Part shown: one piece after another, positions 28,026 to 37,565 of the stretch
Position numbering within the stretch: the first letter of the stretch is position 1
Layout: every line of letters starts with the position of its first letter
Source of the DNA: Stutzerimonas stutzeri
GTDB taxonomy: Bacteria > Pseudomonadota > Gammaproteobacteria > Pseudomonadales > Pseudomonadaceae
DNA: 64,000 nt
Direction: 5' to 3'
NCBI RefSeq assembly: GCF_013522825.1
Contig: NZ_JAAMQZ010000002.1
Coordinates: 124,001-188,000 of the forward strand
Made by a program: the position numbers and the translations under genes
Notes under the pieces: model-generated
The model's database searches: none
Told to the model about the DNA's origin: nothing
Seen by the model: only the letters and a program-made list of their open reading frames with translations

Positions 28026-28772
28026 TCAGCGCGCGCGCCACTCACCGAGGCGGGCACGCAAACGTGCCGCGCATTGACTGTGCAACTGACTCACCCGCGA
28101 CTCGCTGACCCCCAGAACCTGGCCGATCTCCTTCAAGTTCAACTCTTCGTCGTAGTACAGCGAAAGCACCAGCTTTTCACGTTCCGGCAGGTTGCTGATG
28201 GCCTCGGCCAGCGCCTGCTGAAAACGCTCGTCTTCGAGATCACGAAACGGCTCGGGATGCGCGCTGGCGGCATCTTCACCGAACTCTCCGTGCTCGCCTT
28301 CCTGAAGCAGATCATCAAAACTGAACAGGCGGCTGCCCAGAGTGTCACCCAGAATGCCGTAGTACTCATCCAGACTCAATTCAAGTTCGGCTGCAACCTC
28401 GTGATCTTTAGCGTCGCGACCGGTTTTCGCCTCAATGGCCCGAATCGCCTCGCTGACCATGCGCGAGTTGCGGTGCACCGAGCGCGGCGCCCAGTCGCCC
28501 TTGCGTACCTCATCGAGCATGGCCCCGCGAATGCGAATACCGGCATAGGTTTCGAAGCTCGCGCCTTTTCCCGAATCGTATTTCTTCGATGCCTCGAGCA
28601 GCCCGATCATGCCGGCCTGCAGCAGATCATCCACCTGCACGCTCGCCGGCAAGCGCGCCAACAGGTGATAGGCGATGCGCTTGACCAACGGCGCGTACTG
28701 GTCGATGAGCTGGTATTGCGAGTCTTTTGCCTGAGCCTTGCTGTAATACATACCCAATCCAGCCGGTGTCAT
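28026..28772 (-). CDS. fliA: flagellar sigma factor FliA (sigma28)
   Basis: A 248-residue sigma factor for late flagellar and chemotaxis genes. Region 2 is visible as VDDLLQAGMIGLLEASKKYD and FETYAGIRIRGAMLDEVR, and region 4 as ELNLKEIGQVLGVSESRVSQLHSQ. Its ATG overlaps the fleN stop by four bases. FliA-type promoters in this window lie before parP and fliT. The gene ends 38 bases before the MITE-like element. Confidence 0.97.
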   Translation of the reverse strand: MTPAGLGMYYSKAQAKDSQYQLIDQYAPLVKRIAYHLLARLPASVQVDDLLQAGMIGLLEASKKYDSGKGASFETYAGIRIRGAMLDEVRKGDWAPRSVHRNSRMVSEAIRAIEAKTGRDAKDHEVAAELELSLDEYYGILGDTLGSRLFSFDDLLQEGEHGEFGEDAASAHPEPFRDLEDERFQQALAEAISNLPEREKLVLSLYYDEELNLKEIGQVLGVSESRVSQLHSQCAARLRARLGEWRAR

Positions 28773-29596
28773 TCGTGAGTGTCTGCGGCGGGCCTGACAA
28801 GGCGCTCCACAAAGAACTCCAGATGGCCGCGCGGAGTTGCCGGCAGCGGCCAGGTATCCACTTTCTGGGCAATGGCCTTGAACGCCAGCGAAGACTTGGC
28901 GCGCGGGTACGCCTCATAGACGGCGCGCTGCTTCTGTACGGCCTTGCGCACAGATTCGTCGTAGGGCACCGCCCCCACATACTGTAGCGCCACATCGAGG
29001 AAGCGCTCGGTCACCTTGGCCAGTTTGGCGAACAGATTGCGCCCTTCCTGCGGTGCGTGTGCCATGTTGGCCAGCACGCGGAAACGGCTGATGCCGTAGT
29101 CACGGTTGAGCAACTTGATCAGGGCATAGGCGTCGGTAATGGAGGTCGGCTCGTCCGTCACCACCAGCAGGACTTCCTGTGCGGCACGGACGAAACTCAC
29201 CACACCATCACCGATACCGGCGGCGGTGTCGATGATCAGCACGTCGATATCATCGCCAATGTCGCTGAATGCCTGGATCAGCCCAGAGTGCTGCAGACTG
29301 GACAACTGCACCATGCTCTGGGTCCCGGAAGCCGCGGGCACGATGCGTATGCCGCCCGGCCCCTGGATCAGCACATCGCGCAGATCACATTCGCCAGCGA
29401 TGACATCGGCCAGGGTGCGCTTGGTGGTCAAACCCAGCAGCACGTCGACGTTGGCCAGGCCAAGGTCGGCGTCGAGCAGCACCACCCTGCGACCGAGATC
29501 GGCCAACGCCAGCGCCAGATTGACCGACACGTTGGTCTTGCCGACGCCACCCTTGCCGCCAGTCACTGCAATCACCTGTACGGGATGAGTACCCAT
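28769..29596 (-). CDS. fleN: flagellar number regulator FleN (FlhG)
   Basis: A 275-residue MinD-like ATPase that limits flagellar number by binding FleQ. The deviant Walker A GGKGGVGKTNVSVN, the A' motif VVLLDADLGLANVD and Walker B VLIIDTAAGIGDGV are clear. The ATG giving MGTHPVQVIAVTGG is used; a GTG two codons upstream (29602) would give MKMGTH and resembles relatives equally well. It follows flhF after about 90 bases. Confidence 0.96.
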   Translation of the reverse strand: MGTHPVQVIAVTGGKGGVGKTNVSVNLALALADLGRRVVLLDADLGLANVDVLLGLTTKRTLADVIAGECDLRDVLIQGPGGIRIVPAASGTQSMVQLSSLQHSGLIQAFSDIGDDIDVLIIDTAAGIGDGVVSFVRAAQEVLLVVTDEPTSITDAYALIKLLNRDYGISRFRVLANMAHAPQEGRNLFAKLAKVTERFLDVALQYVGAVPYDESVRKAVQKQRAVYEAYPRAKSSLAFKAIAQKVDTWPLPATPRGHLEFFVERLVRPAADTHE

Positions 29597-29687
29597 TTTC
29601 ACACGCCTATATCTTGCTGGGGCCACAGGGCCATCGATGCGTTCAGCCGGAACGCGTCTTCATTGTCTGTATCACGGGACCAAGCCT

Positions 29688-30968
29688 TCATCCGACCTTC
29701 CGTGATGATCCGTTGTACAACCCGGTAAACATGTCGGCCATGGTCTCCTCGCTGGGAGACTCGTCCAATTGCAGGCTTACCGCCCGACTGACCAATTGAT
29801 GACTGCGAGGCAACTGCAGGTCATCAGGGATGCGCGGTCCATCGGCCAGATAGGCTATCGGCAGATGCTGGCTAATCGTTAGCCCAAGCACGTCACCCAG
29901 GCTACCGGCCTCATCCAGCTTAGTCAGGATGCAGCCCGCCAGCCCGCAACGGCGATAGTTGTGCCAGGCTGCCTTCAATACCTGGCTCTGGCTGGTTGCC
30001 GCCAGCACCAGGTAGTTTTTCGATTTGATGCCACGATCGGCCAGGGTTTCGAGCTGCATGCGCATCATCGCATCACCTGCCGGAAGCCCGGCGGTATCGA
30101 CGAGAATCAGGCGTTTGCGCGCCAGGGGCTGCAGCGTCTTGCCCAGCGGCTGGGCAGGGTCGATCTGAACGACTGGCACATCGAGGATACGACCCAGCGT
30201 TCTCAGTTGCTCCTGAGCGCCGATACGGTAGTTGTCCATGCTCGCCAGGGCGATACTCTGCGGCCCGTACTTGAGCACGTAGCGCGCCGCCAGCTTGGCC
30301 AGCGTGGTGGTCTTGCCGGCACCGGCCGGGCCGACCAGAGCGATGACGCCGCCCTCTTCCAGCGGCTCGACCTTGCTGACCTTGATCGATTGCGCCAGAT
30401 GCGCCAGCAGCATGCGCCATGCCTGACGCGGCTCGGCCACGGTGGACACCTTCTCCAGCAGGCTGCGCGACAGATCAGCCGGCAGGCCGATACGCTGCAG
30501 ACGGCGCCAGAGGCCAGCCTGCTGCGGGCGGCGGCTTTGCTCCTGGCCCCAGGCAATGGAGCCCAGCTGCACTTCGATCAACTCGCGCAGGCCTTGCAAC
30601 TCACTGTGCATGGCCTCGACCGCACGGGAATCGAGCGAAGCCGTCGATGCGGAAGGTGTCGCTTGGGCGACCGCAGCCGGCTTATCGTCAAGCAGTTGAC
30701 GGTCCTTGCCGGCCTGCGCGCGTGACGGCGCACTCAGCTCGGCGTGGGCGCTGGCGATTCGCGCCTGGGTCTTGCGCAGTTCGGCCTCGAGCGCCGCATT
30801 CGGTTGCTTCGAGACGGCAGGTTCCATCGGGTAATCGAGCACAGCGGTCAGCTCGACGCCGCCGGCGACACGGCGATTGCCCGTAATCACGGCATCGGCG
30901 CCCAGCTCGTCACGAATCATCTTCATGGCGATGCGCATGTCGGCTGCGAAGAAACGTTTGACCTGCAT
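29688..30968 (-). CDS. flhF: polar flagellum GTPase FlhF
   Basis: A 426-residue SRP-type GTPase that places the flagellum at the cell pole. It has an N-terminal basic region (MQVKRFFAADMRIAMKMIRDEL is seen at 1-22), a variable B domain (about 50-130), and the NG domain with G1 GPAGAGKT (213-220), G3 DTAGLPAG and G4 TKLDEAGSLG. It lies between flhA and fleN as in other polar-flagellate pseudomonads. Confidence 0.97.
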   Translation of the reverse strand: MQVKRFFAADMRIAMKMIRDELGADAVITGNRRVAGGVELTAVLDYPMEPAVSKQPNAALEAELRKTQARIASAHAELSAPSRAQAGKDRQLLDDKPAAVAQATPSASTASLDSRAVEAMHSELQGLRELIEVQLGSIAWGQEQSRRPQQAGLWRRLQRIGLPADLSRSLLEKVSTVAEPRQAWRMLLAHLAQSIKVSKVEPLEEGGVIALVGPAGAGKTTTLAKLAARYVLKYGPQSIALASMDNYRIGAQEQLRTLGRILDVPVVQIDPAQPLGKTLQPLARKRLILVDTAGLPAGDAMMRMQLETLADRGIKSKNYLVLAATSQSQVLKAAWHNYRRCGLAGCILTKLDEAGSLGDVLGLTISQHLPIAYLADGPRIPDDLQLPRSHQLVSRAVSLQLDESPSEETMADMFTGLYNGSSRKVG

Positions 30969-30983
30969 GGCCTGTACCCTCGG

Positions 30984-33104
30984 TTAATTCTGACCCACCG
31001 TCGCAACGATGGTGACCTGCTTGTTATCCGGTATTTCCTGGTAGGCCAGGACATGAATGCTGGGGACCGACAGGCGGGCGAATCGCGACAGCATCGCGCG
31101 AACCGGACCAGCTACCAGCAGAATCGCCGGTTTGCCCAACATTTCTTGACGCTGTGCGGCATCTACCAGTGACCGTTGCAACTTTTCGGCCATTCCCGGC
31201 TCCAGGAGAATACCATCGTCGGCCCCCTGGCCAGCCTTCTGCAGACTGTTGAGCAATATCTGTTCCAATCTGGGTTCCAGCGTAATCACAGGCAGCTGCG
31301 GCTCTAGTCCCACAACGTTTTGCACGATTGCACGGGAAAGCGCGACCCGTACCGCCGCCACCATCGCGGCGGGATCTTGACTCTTGGCCGCGACATTGGC
31401 GATGGCCTCGGCGATGGTACGGATATCGCGCACCGGCACCTGCTCCTGCAGCAACGCCTGCAGCACCTTGAGCAGCGTCGAGAGGGAAATCATCCCCGGC
31501 ACCAGCTCCTCGGCCAGCTTGGGCGAACTCTTGGCCAGCAACTGCATCAGTTGCTGGACTTCCTCGTGCCCCAACAGTTCATGGGCATGCTTGTGCAGGA
31601 CCTGATTGAGGTGAGTCGCGATCACGGTGCTGGCATCGACCACCGTATAGCCGAGCGACTGCGCCTGATCGCGCTGGCCGGCCTCGATCCACACCGCCTC
31701 CAGACCGAACGCCGGGTCCTTGGCCGCGATGCCGTTGAGCGGGCCGAACACCTGCCCCGGATTGATCGCCAGCTCGCGATCGGGATAGACCTCGGCCTCG
31801 GCCAGGCTCACGCCCATCAGCGTCAGCCGATAGGCATTGGGCAGCAGGTCGAGGTTGTCGCGGATGTGCACCGATGGCATCAGGAAGCCCAGGTCCTGGG
31901 AAAGCTTCTTGCGCACGCCCTTGATCCTGGCCAGCAGCTGCCCGCCCTGGTTGCGGTCGACCAGCGGGATCAGCCGGTAACCGACTTCCAGGCCGACCAT
32001 ATCCACCGGCGTGACGTCGTCCCAGCCCAGCTCCCGGGTTTCCGCCGCACGCTGTGCCGGGAGCATTTCCTGCTGCGTCTGGACTTCCTGCTCAGCCTTC
32101 AGCTTGACCTGCTTCTGGCGATGCCAGATCCAGTAGGCGCCGGCTGCGGCCACGGCACCGAGCCCGAGAAACGACATATGCGGCATGCCGGGAACCAGGC
32201 CCATGGCAATCATCAGCCCCGCGGATACGGCGAGCGCCTTGGGCGAGGCGAACATCTGCCGGTTGACCTGCTGGCCCATATCCTCGGAGCTGGTGACGCG
32301 AGTGACCATGATCGCCGCCGCAGTGGACAGCAGCAGCGACGGAATCTGCGCCACCAGGCCATCACCGATGGTCAGCAACGCATAGATCTGCCCGGCTTCG
32401 GAGAAGCTCAGGCCGTGCTGGAGCATGCCGATGCCCATCCCGCCAAGCAGGTTGATGAACAGGATCAGCAGGCCGGCAATGGCGTCACCGCGAACGAACT
32501 TGCTGGCACCGTCCATGGAACCGTAGAAATCGGCTTCCGAAGAAACCTCGGTGCGGCGCTTTTTCGCTTCCTCCTGATCGATCAGGCCCGAGTTCAGGTC
32601 GGCGTCGATGGCCATCTGCTTGCCCGGCATGGCGTCGAGGGTGAAGCGCGCGCTCACTTCGGAAATACGCCCTGCACCCTTGGTCACCACGACGAAGTTG
32701 ATGATCATCAGAATCGCGAAGACCACGATACCCACGACGTAATTGCCGCCGATCACCACATTGCCGAAGGCTTCGATCACATGACCGGCGGCGGTGCCCC
32801 CCTCATGACCGTGAATCAGCACGACCCGGGTAGAGGCGACGTTCAGCGCCAGACGCAGCAGCGTGGCGACCAGCAGCACGGTTGGAAAGACGGCGAAATC
32901 CAGCGGTCGCAAGGCATACACGCTGACCAGCAGCACGACGATGGACAGTGCGATATTGAAGGTGAACAGCACGTCCAGCAGGAACGGCGGCACCGGCAAC
33001 ATCATCATGCCGAGCATCACCAACAGCAGCAGCGGCACGCCGAGATTGCCTCGACCAGCGCCCGCCAGGCCATTGCCTATCTGGATGATTTGCGTGCGAT
33101 CCAA
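30984..33104 (-). CDS. flhA: flagellar export gate protein FlhA
   Basis: A 706-residue core export-gate protein with eight membrane spans in its first half (to about 320) and a cytoplasmic ring-forming domain in the second half. The conserved FHIPEP-family sequence between spans ([20 protein letters not shown] and [20 protein letters not shown] regions) is present. The start is a TTG giving [12 protein letters not shown], which matches relatives and has GGGG seven bases ahead. sodC lies upstream, separating flhA from flhB. Confidence 0.97.
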   Translation of the reverse strand: MDRTQIIQIGNGLAGAGRGNLGVPLLLLVMLGMMMLPVPPFLLDVLFTFNIALSIVVLLVSVYALRPLDFAVFPTVLLVATLLRLALNVASTRVVLIHGHEGGTAAGHVIEAFGNVVIGGNYVVGIVVFAILMIINFVVVTKGAGRISEVSARFTLDAMPGKQMAIDADLNSGLIDQEEAKKRRTEVSSEADFYGSMDGASKFVRGDAIAGLLILFINLLGGMGIGMLQHGLSFSEAGQIYALLTIGDGLVAQIPSLLLSTAAAIMVTRVTSSEDMGQQVNRQMFASPKALAVSAGLMIAMGLVPGMPHMSFLGLGAVAAAGAYWIWHRQKQVKLKAEQEVQTQQEMLPAQRAAETRELGWDDVTPVDMVGLEVGYRLIPLVDRNQGGQLLARIKGVRKKLSQDLGFLMPSVHIRDNLDLLPNAYRLTLMGVSLAEAEVYPDRELAINPGQVFGPLNGIAAKDPAFGLEAVWIEAGQRDQAQSLGYTVVDASTVIATHLNQVLHKHAHELLGHEEVQQLMQLLAKSSPKLAEELVPGMISLSTLLKVLQALLQEQVPVRDIRTIAEAIANVAAKSQDPAAMVAAVRVALSRAIVQNVVGLEPQLPVITLEPRLEQILLNSLQKAGQGADDGILLEPGMAEKLQRSLVDAAQRQEMLGKPAILLVAGPVRAMLSRFARLSVPSIHVLAYQEIPDNKQVTIVATVGQN

Positions 33105-33162
33105 TTTGAACCCCGGTAGAGCAGAACAAAGAATTGACGCAAACGCGCCCTGCCTCGGCTAT

Positions 33163-33179
33163 AGCAAGAAGGGGTCCAA
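33163..33179 (-). promoter_or_regulatory. probable sigma54 promoter of flhA
   Basis: On the minus strand TTGGACC-N5-TTGCT places GG and GC exactly ten bases apart, as sigma54 requires, with two mismatches in the -24 box. The -12 element is about 60 bases before the flhA start codon. FleQ-dependent flhA transcription is known in Pseudomonas. Confidence 0.55.
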
Positions 33180-33324
33180 CTTGCCGAGCCGCCATCTGCC
33201 TGGCCCGACCGCCATCGAACCGAGCCAGTCCCTGACAGTCTCAAATCCAGGGCCGTCGACAGACAGAAACGCCGATGCCCTTTCCGGCAGCAGTTGCCTC
33301 ACCTCACTTAACAGGAGTCTTGCC

Positions 33325-33846
33325 ATGAAACAGTGGTTTATCGCGGCACTCGCCAGCTGCACGGCGCTGGGCCTGCAGGCCGAAACCCTCAGCGTGCCGA
33401 TCAATGCCGTATCGACCCAGGGTGTCGGCGAATCCCTCGGCAACGTCAGGATCGAAACCAGCCAGTACGGCCTGGTATTTCGTCCCGAACTGTCCGGCCT
33501 CGACGCCGGCACCCATGGCTTCCATCTGCATGCCAAGGGCAGCTGCGAGCCCGCCGAAATCGACGGTAAAACCACCCCTGCAGGTGCAGCAGGCGGGCAT
33601 TGGGACCCGAAGAACAGCGGCAAGCACGGCGAACCCTGGGGCGATGGCCACCAGGGCGATCTGCCGGCGCTGATGGTCGATGCCCAGGGCAAGGCCAACC
33701 AGCCGGTTCTCGCGCCCCGGCTGCAGAGCCTCGGCGATATCAAGGGCCTGGCGCTGATGGTGCACAAGGGCGGCGACAACCACGCCGACCATCCCGAGCC
33801 ACTCGGCGGAGGCGGCGCTCGGGTCGCTTGCGGGGTGATCAATTAA
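33325..33846 (+). CDS. sodC: periplasmic Cu/Zn superoxide dismutase SodC
   Basis: A 173-residue precursor with a signal peptide (cleavage near LGLQA-ET). Copper and zinc ligands are visible: His67 and His69 in HGFHLHA, bridging His92, His101 and His109 with Asp112, and His147 in MVHKGG. The disulfide pair Cys74/Cys169 and Arg166 near the active site are present. The ATG has AGGAG eight bases ahead; the open frame upstream has no family features. It is the only plus-strand gene inside the flagellar block, between flhA and flhB, and is convergent with flhB. Confidence 0.95.
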   Translation: MKQWFIAALASCTALGLQAETLSVPINAVSTQGVGESLGNVRIETSQYGLVFRPELSGLDAGTHGFHLHAKGSCEPAEIDGKTTPAGAAGGHWDPKNSGKHGEPWGDGHQGDLPALMVDAQGKANQPVLAPRLQSLGDIKGLALMVHKGGDNHADHPEPLGGGGARVACGVIN

Positions 33847-33924
33847 AAGCCGAAAAAGAGCGCTGGAAGCTGAACGATATTGAAATCGTCCCGCTTTCCA
33901 GCCTCCAGCGCTCTTGTCGGCTTT
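33846..33924. terminator. shared hairpin terminator of sodC and flhB
   Basis: A long imperfect inverted repeat with arms AAAGCCGA...AGAGCGCTGGA and TCCAGCGCTCT...TCGGCTTT joins the sodC stop to the flhB stop. It has an A-tract on one side and T-tract on the other, so it can act in both directions. Confidence 0.8.
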
Positions 33925-35059
33925 ATGCGTCCCGACGCAAATCCGGCGGAATCGGCAGGTCGTTCAGGGGCTCGGGCCGCTTGCCCTTGCCCGAGCGGTA
34001 CTGGCGCAGTTGGTAGACATAGGCCAGCACCTGCGCCACTGCCAGGTAGAGGCCAGCCGGGATTTCCTGTTCCAGCTCGGTGGAGTAATACACCGCCCGC
34101 GCCAGCGCGGGCGATTCGAGCACGGTCACCTGATGCTCCTGAGCGATCTCGCGAATCTTCAGGGCTACGAAGTCGCCACCCTTGGCCACCAGTATCGGCG
34201 CACCGCCCTTGCCGCCATCATATTTCAGCGCCACGGCAAAGTGGGTCGGGTTGGTGATCACCACATCGGCCTCCGGCACGGCCTGCATCATCCGCCGCTG
34301 GGCCGCCTCACGCTGCAGCTGGCGAATCCGCGACTTGACTTCGGGCTTGCCCTCGGCGTCCTTGTATTCGTCCTTGACCTCCTGCTTGGTCATCATCAGC
34401 TTCTGCTTGTTGTCCCAGAGCTGGAAAGGCACGTCCACCAAGGCGATCAGAATCAGCCCACAGGCCATCCACAACGCACACCAGCCGACGACTTCCACGC
34501 TATGGGCAATGGCCAGCTCCAGCGGCTGCTTGGCGATGGACAGCAGATCGTCCTGATAGGCATTGAGCACCAGCAGCGCCACCGTCAGCACCACCAGGAA
34601 CTTGCCGAGCGCCTTGAGCAGCTCCACCAGCGCCTTGGCCGAGAACATCCGCTTGAGGCCCGCGCCCGGATTCATTCGGCTGAACTTCGGTGCCATCGCC
34701 TTGGCTGAAAACAGCCAGCCCCCCAGCGAGATCGGACCGACGATGGAGACGATCAGCAACACGATCAGCAGCGGCATGATCGCTTCCAGCGCAAGCAAGC
34801 CGCTGTTCACCAGCAGCCTGACCATGGAGCTCTCATCCAGCAAGGCTTCACGGCTGAGGTCGAAACTGCCCTGCATCATCATCATCAGGCTGCCGGCCAG
34901 GCCCGCACCGGATGCCAGCAGGCCGCCAATCCCGCCCAGGGTAACGGCCACCGTGTTCAGTTCACGGGAACGCGCGAGCTGGCCCTTCTCACGGGATTCG
35001 CGCAGCCGTTTGGCCGTGGGTTCCTCGCTTTTTTCGGCGCCATTTTCGTTCTCAGCCAT
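33923..35059 (-). CDS. flhB: flagellar export switch protein FlhB
   Basis: A 378-residue export apparatus protein with four membrane spans and a cytoplasmic domain that cleaves itself at the conserved NPTH motif (ITNPTHFAVALKYDG, about residue 266). The N terminus ENGAEKSEEPTAKRLRESREKGQ is typical. It controls the switch from rod/hook to filament export together with FliK. The stop codon lies inside the hairpin shared with sodC. Confidence 0.97.
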   Translation of the reverse strand: MAENENGAEKSEEPTAKRLRESREKGQLARSRELNTVAVTLGGIGGLLASGAGLAGSLMMMMQGSFDLSREALLDESSMVRLLVNSGLLALEAIMPLLIVLLIVSIVGPISLGGWLFSAKAMAPKFSRMNPGAGLKRMFSAKALVELLKALGKFLVVLTVALLVLNAYQDDLLSIAKQPLELAIAHSVEVVGWCALWMACGLILIALVDVPFQLWDNKQKLMMTKQEVKDEYKDAEGKPEVKSRIRQLQREAAQRRMMQAVPEADVVITNPTHFAVALKYDGGKGGAPILVAKGGDFVALKIREIAQEHQVTVLESPALARAVYYSTELEQEIPAGLYLAVAQVLAYVYQLRQYRSGKGKRPEPLNDLPIPPDLRRDA

Positions 35060-35150
35060 GCAGGGCCTCCCGACGAATCGAAGAACACAGTCGCATCAGA
35101 GGCTGATTTCAACGCAGCCTGGTCGAGCGTAGTAATTTGTAAACACCCTC

Positions 35151-35930
35151 TCAGCGCACACCTATCAGTTCACGCAACATCGCCAGCGCCTCACTGGCAA
35201 AACCCTGATATTGCGCCAGGATATCGCCCATGCCGAGCCAGACGATCACCAGGCCCAGCACCAGCGTCAGCGGAAAACCAATGGAGAAGATATTCAGCTG
35301 TGGCGCGGCGCGGGTCATCAGGCCGAAGGCGAGGTTGATCACCAGCAGCGCGGTAATCGCCGGCAGCACCAGCAGCAAGCCGGCGCCCAATACCCAGCCG
35401 AGCTTGCCGGCCACCTCCCAGAGGTGATTGGTGCCGACCAGCCAGCCGCCGATGGGCAGGGTGACGAAGCTTTCCGTGAGAATCTCCAGCACCACCAGAT
35501 GCCCATTCATGGCCAGGAACAGCAGGATCACCAGCATATTGAAGAACTGGCCAAGCACCGGCACCGAAACCCCGTTGGCCGGATCGACCATGGAGGCGAA
35601 GCCAAGGCCCATCTGCATGGCCAGCATCTGCCCGGAGACGATGAAGACCTGAAAGAACAGCTGCAGCACGAAACCCAGCATCACGCCGATCAGAATCTGC
35701 TCGGCGATCAGCACCAGCGCCTGCCCACTCAGCGCCTCCACCACCGGCACAGCAGGCAGCCCCGGCACCAGCACCACGGTAATGGCCAAGGCCAGATACA
35801 GCCGCACCCGCATCGGCACCAGCTGGGTGCCGATGATCGGCATGCTCATCAGCAGCGCCGCGATGCGAAACAGCGGCAGCAGAAACTGCCCTACCCAGGC
35901 GCCGATCTGCGCATCGCTCAGGGCAAACAT
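35151..35930 (-). CDS. fliR: flagellar export protein FliR
   Basis: A 259-residue polytopic protein of the FliPQR export gate. About six hydrophobic spans and the start MFALSDAQIGAWVGQFLLPLFR are typical. The reading frame extends 76 codons upstream in the shadow of fliQ, but the ATG at 35930 overlaps the fliQ stop (TGATG) and gives the family N terminus. flhB follows after 91 bases. Confidence 0.96.
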   Translation of the reverse strand: MFALSDAQIGAWVGQFLLPLFRIAALLMSMPIIGTQLVPMRVRLYLALAITVVLVPGLPAVPVVEALSGQALVLIAEQILIGVMLGFVLQLFFQVFIVSGQMLAMQMGLGFASMVDPANGVSVPVLGQFFNMLVILLFLAMNGHLVVLEILTESFVTLPIGGWLVGTNHLWEVAGKLGWVLGAGLLLVLPAITALLVINLAFGLMTRAAPQLNIFSIGFPLTLVLGLVIVWLGMGDILAQYQGFASEALAMLRELIGVR

Positions 35931-36199
35931 CAGCCGATGATCAACGGAATGTTCTGGATCAGGTTCTCGGTGTACTCCATCAACTTGCGCACCAGCCATG
36001 GCCCCGTCCAGATCAGCGTCATCAGCATGACCAGCAGACGCGGCAGGAAGCTCAGGGTCTGTTCGTTGATCTGCGTGGCGGCCTGGAACATCGCCACCAG
36101 CAGGCCCACCAGAAGGCTCGGCATCACCAGCACACCGACGATGGTGGCGGTCATCCACAGACCGCCACGAAACAGATCGACCGCAACTTCGGGTGTCAT
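35930..36199 (-). CDS. fliQ: flagellar export protein FliQ
   Basis: An 89-residue protein with two membrane spans, part of the FliPQR gate. The family N terminus MTPEVAVDLFRGGLWMT starts at the ATG at 36199, with GGGAG eight bases upstream; codons further upstream belong to the MITE-like element and are not conserved. The fliP-fliQ gap, usually a few bases, is about 170 bases here because of that element. Confidence 0.96.
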   Translation of the reverse strand: MTPEVAVDLFRGGLWMTATIVGVLVMPSLLVGLLVAMFQAATQINEQTLSFLPRLLVMLMTLIWTGPWLVRKLMEYTENLIQNIPLIIG

Positions 36200-36212
36200 C
36201 GGCGTACTCCCA

Positions 36213-36370
36213 AGCAGGCCGTTGAAAAATGTAGGCGAGGCAGGCAAGACAAGGCGAAAACAGGCGAGGAACGGACCGGGCTCGCGTACGAGTTTAGTGG
36301 CCTAAATGAGCAGGCCGAGCCTGTTTTCAACGCAGTATTGCCAACGCAGGTAGTTTTTCAACGGCCTGCT
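36213..36370. mobile_element. MITE-like element in the fliP-fliQ gap
   Basis: A 158-base non-coding element with perfect 17-base terminal inverted repeats AGCAGGCCGTTGAAAAA and TTTTTCAACGGCCTGCT. The interior has subterminal blocks (GTAGGCGAGGCAGGCAAG, AACAGGC, CAACGCAGGTAG) shared with the elements at 27.8 and 60.4 kb and a small TTTAG-tgg-CCTAAA-type hairpin. Its end coincides with the TAG stop of fliP. No clear target duplication is seen. Confidence 0.8.
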
Positions 36371-37145
36371 AAAGTGTTCCGAAACTTCCAGCGAGCGTGC
36401 CAATGATCAACCCCCAGCCGTCGACCAGCACGAACAGCATGATCTTGAACGGCAACGAGATGATCAGCGGCGACAGCATCATCATGCCCATCGCCATCAG
36501 TACGCTGGCCACCACCATGTCGATGATCAGGAACGGGATGAAGATCATAAAGCCGATCTGGAACGCCGTCTTCAGCTCGGAGGTGACGAAGGCCGGCACC
36601 AGAATGGTCAGCGGCGTGGCTTCAGGCGTCTGGATATCGGTGCGCCGGGACATCCGCACGAACAGCGCCAGATCGCTCTCGCGGGTTTGCGCCAGCATGA
36701 AACCCTTGAGCGGCACTTCGGCGCGGGCAATCGCCTCCTGGGCCGACAACTGTTCATTCAGATAAGGCTGCACCGCCTCGTTATTTATCCGCTCGAATAC
36801 CGGCGCCATGATGAACAGCGTGAGGAAGATCGTCAGGCCCACGAGGATCTGGTTCGATGGCGTCTGCTGCAGGCCCAGCGCCTGACGCAGGATGGAGAAG
36901 ACGATGATGATGCGGGTGAAGCTGGTCATCAGCATGACGAATGCCGGGATGAAGCTCAGCGCCGTCATGATCAGCAGAATCTGCAGACTGACCGAATATT
37001 CCTGCTGCCCCTCGGCATCTGTGCTCAGGGTGATCGCCGGGATCGACAGGGGGTTGTTGCCCTGGGTGATCAGTGCGCCGGCATCCTGGCCCACAGCGAA
37101 CGGGGCGGCCAGCACCAGCATGACCGCCAGCAACAATCGAAGCAT
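36369..37145 (-). CDS. fliP: flagellar export protein FliP
   Basis: A 258-residue gate protein with a cleavable signal (near AVGQD) and four membrane spans. Family motifs are visible: [37 protein letters not shown] and [19 protein letters not shown]. Its ATG overlaps the fliO stop. The TAG stop overlaps the end of the inserted MITE-like element, so the last codons may have been changed by the insertion. Confidence 0.96.
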   Translation of the reverse strand: MLRLLLAVMLVLAAPFAVGQDAGALITQGNNPLSIPAITLSTDAEGQQEYSVSLQILLIMTALSFIPAFVMLMTSFTRIIIVFSILRQALGLQQTPSNQILVGLTIFLTLFIMAPVFERINNEAVQPYLNEQLSAQEAIARAEVPLKGFMLAQTRESDLALFVRMSRRTDIQTPEATPLTILVPAFVTSELKTAFQIGFMIFIPFLIIDMVVASVLMAMGMMMLSPLIISLPFKIMLFVLVDGWGLIIGTLAGSFGTL

Positions 37146-37564
37146 CAGGGCTTGTCCTTTTGATCCCGACCCAGCAGCTCCATGAGGCGCTGGGCGAATT
37201 CCGGGTTGGCGGGTTCGGCATCCGGCAGGTGCACCGGCTCTTCAAGTACATGCAGAGGCGTAATGCGACCGGCGCTCAGGCCAAGCAGAATCTGCTCGCT
37301 GCCCACCTGCACCAGCAACAGACGCTCACGAGGGCCGAGGGCATGGCTGGAGATCAACTTGATGGCCTGGTTGCCGCGCGGGTTGAGCCGCTGCATCCGT
37401 CGCAGCACCCAGGCCAGCAGAAAGATCAGACCGATCACCAGCAACAGACCCAGCAGCAGCTTGCTCAACTGCCCGCCCACGTCGACGCCGCTCATGTTCG
37501 CCGAAGGTTCGGCGGCCATGACCGGCAAGGCCAGCAGCAGCGCAAGGAAGGCCAGGATTCGCAT
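37145..37564 (-). CDS. fliO: flagellar assembly protein FliO
   Basis: A 139-residue bitopic membrane protein that stabilises FliP during export gate assembly. It has a signal-like N terminus, one main membrane span (about 32-53) followed by [38 protein letters not shown] cytoplasmic sequence (seen at about 56-88). It overlaps fliP and is three bases from fliN. Confidence 0.93.
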   Translation of the reverse strand: MRILAFLALLLALPVMAAEPSANMSGVDVGGQLSKLLLGLLLVIGLIFLLAWVLRRMQRLNPRGNQAIKLISSHALGPRERLLLVQVGSEQILLGLSAGRITPLHVLEEPVHLPDAEPANPEFAQRLMELLGRDQKDKP

Positions 37565-37565
37565 G

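Noticed and set aside
30984..31060. A TGGTCA...TTGC sequence near the flhA end as a sigma54 promoter for flhF
   Set aside because: The GG-GC spacing is 11 bases, so it should not be recognised.
35931..36158. N-terminal extension of FliR by 76 residues
   Set aside because: The extension lies in fliQ in another frame and has no hydrophobic or conserved sequence; the ATG overlapping the fliQ stop gives the family start.
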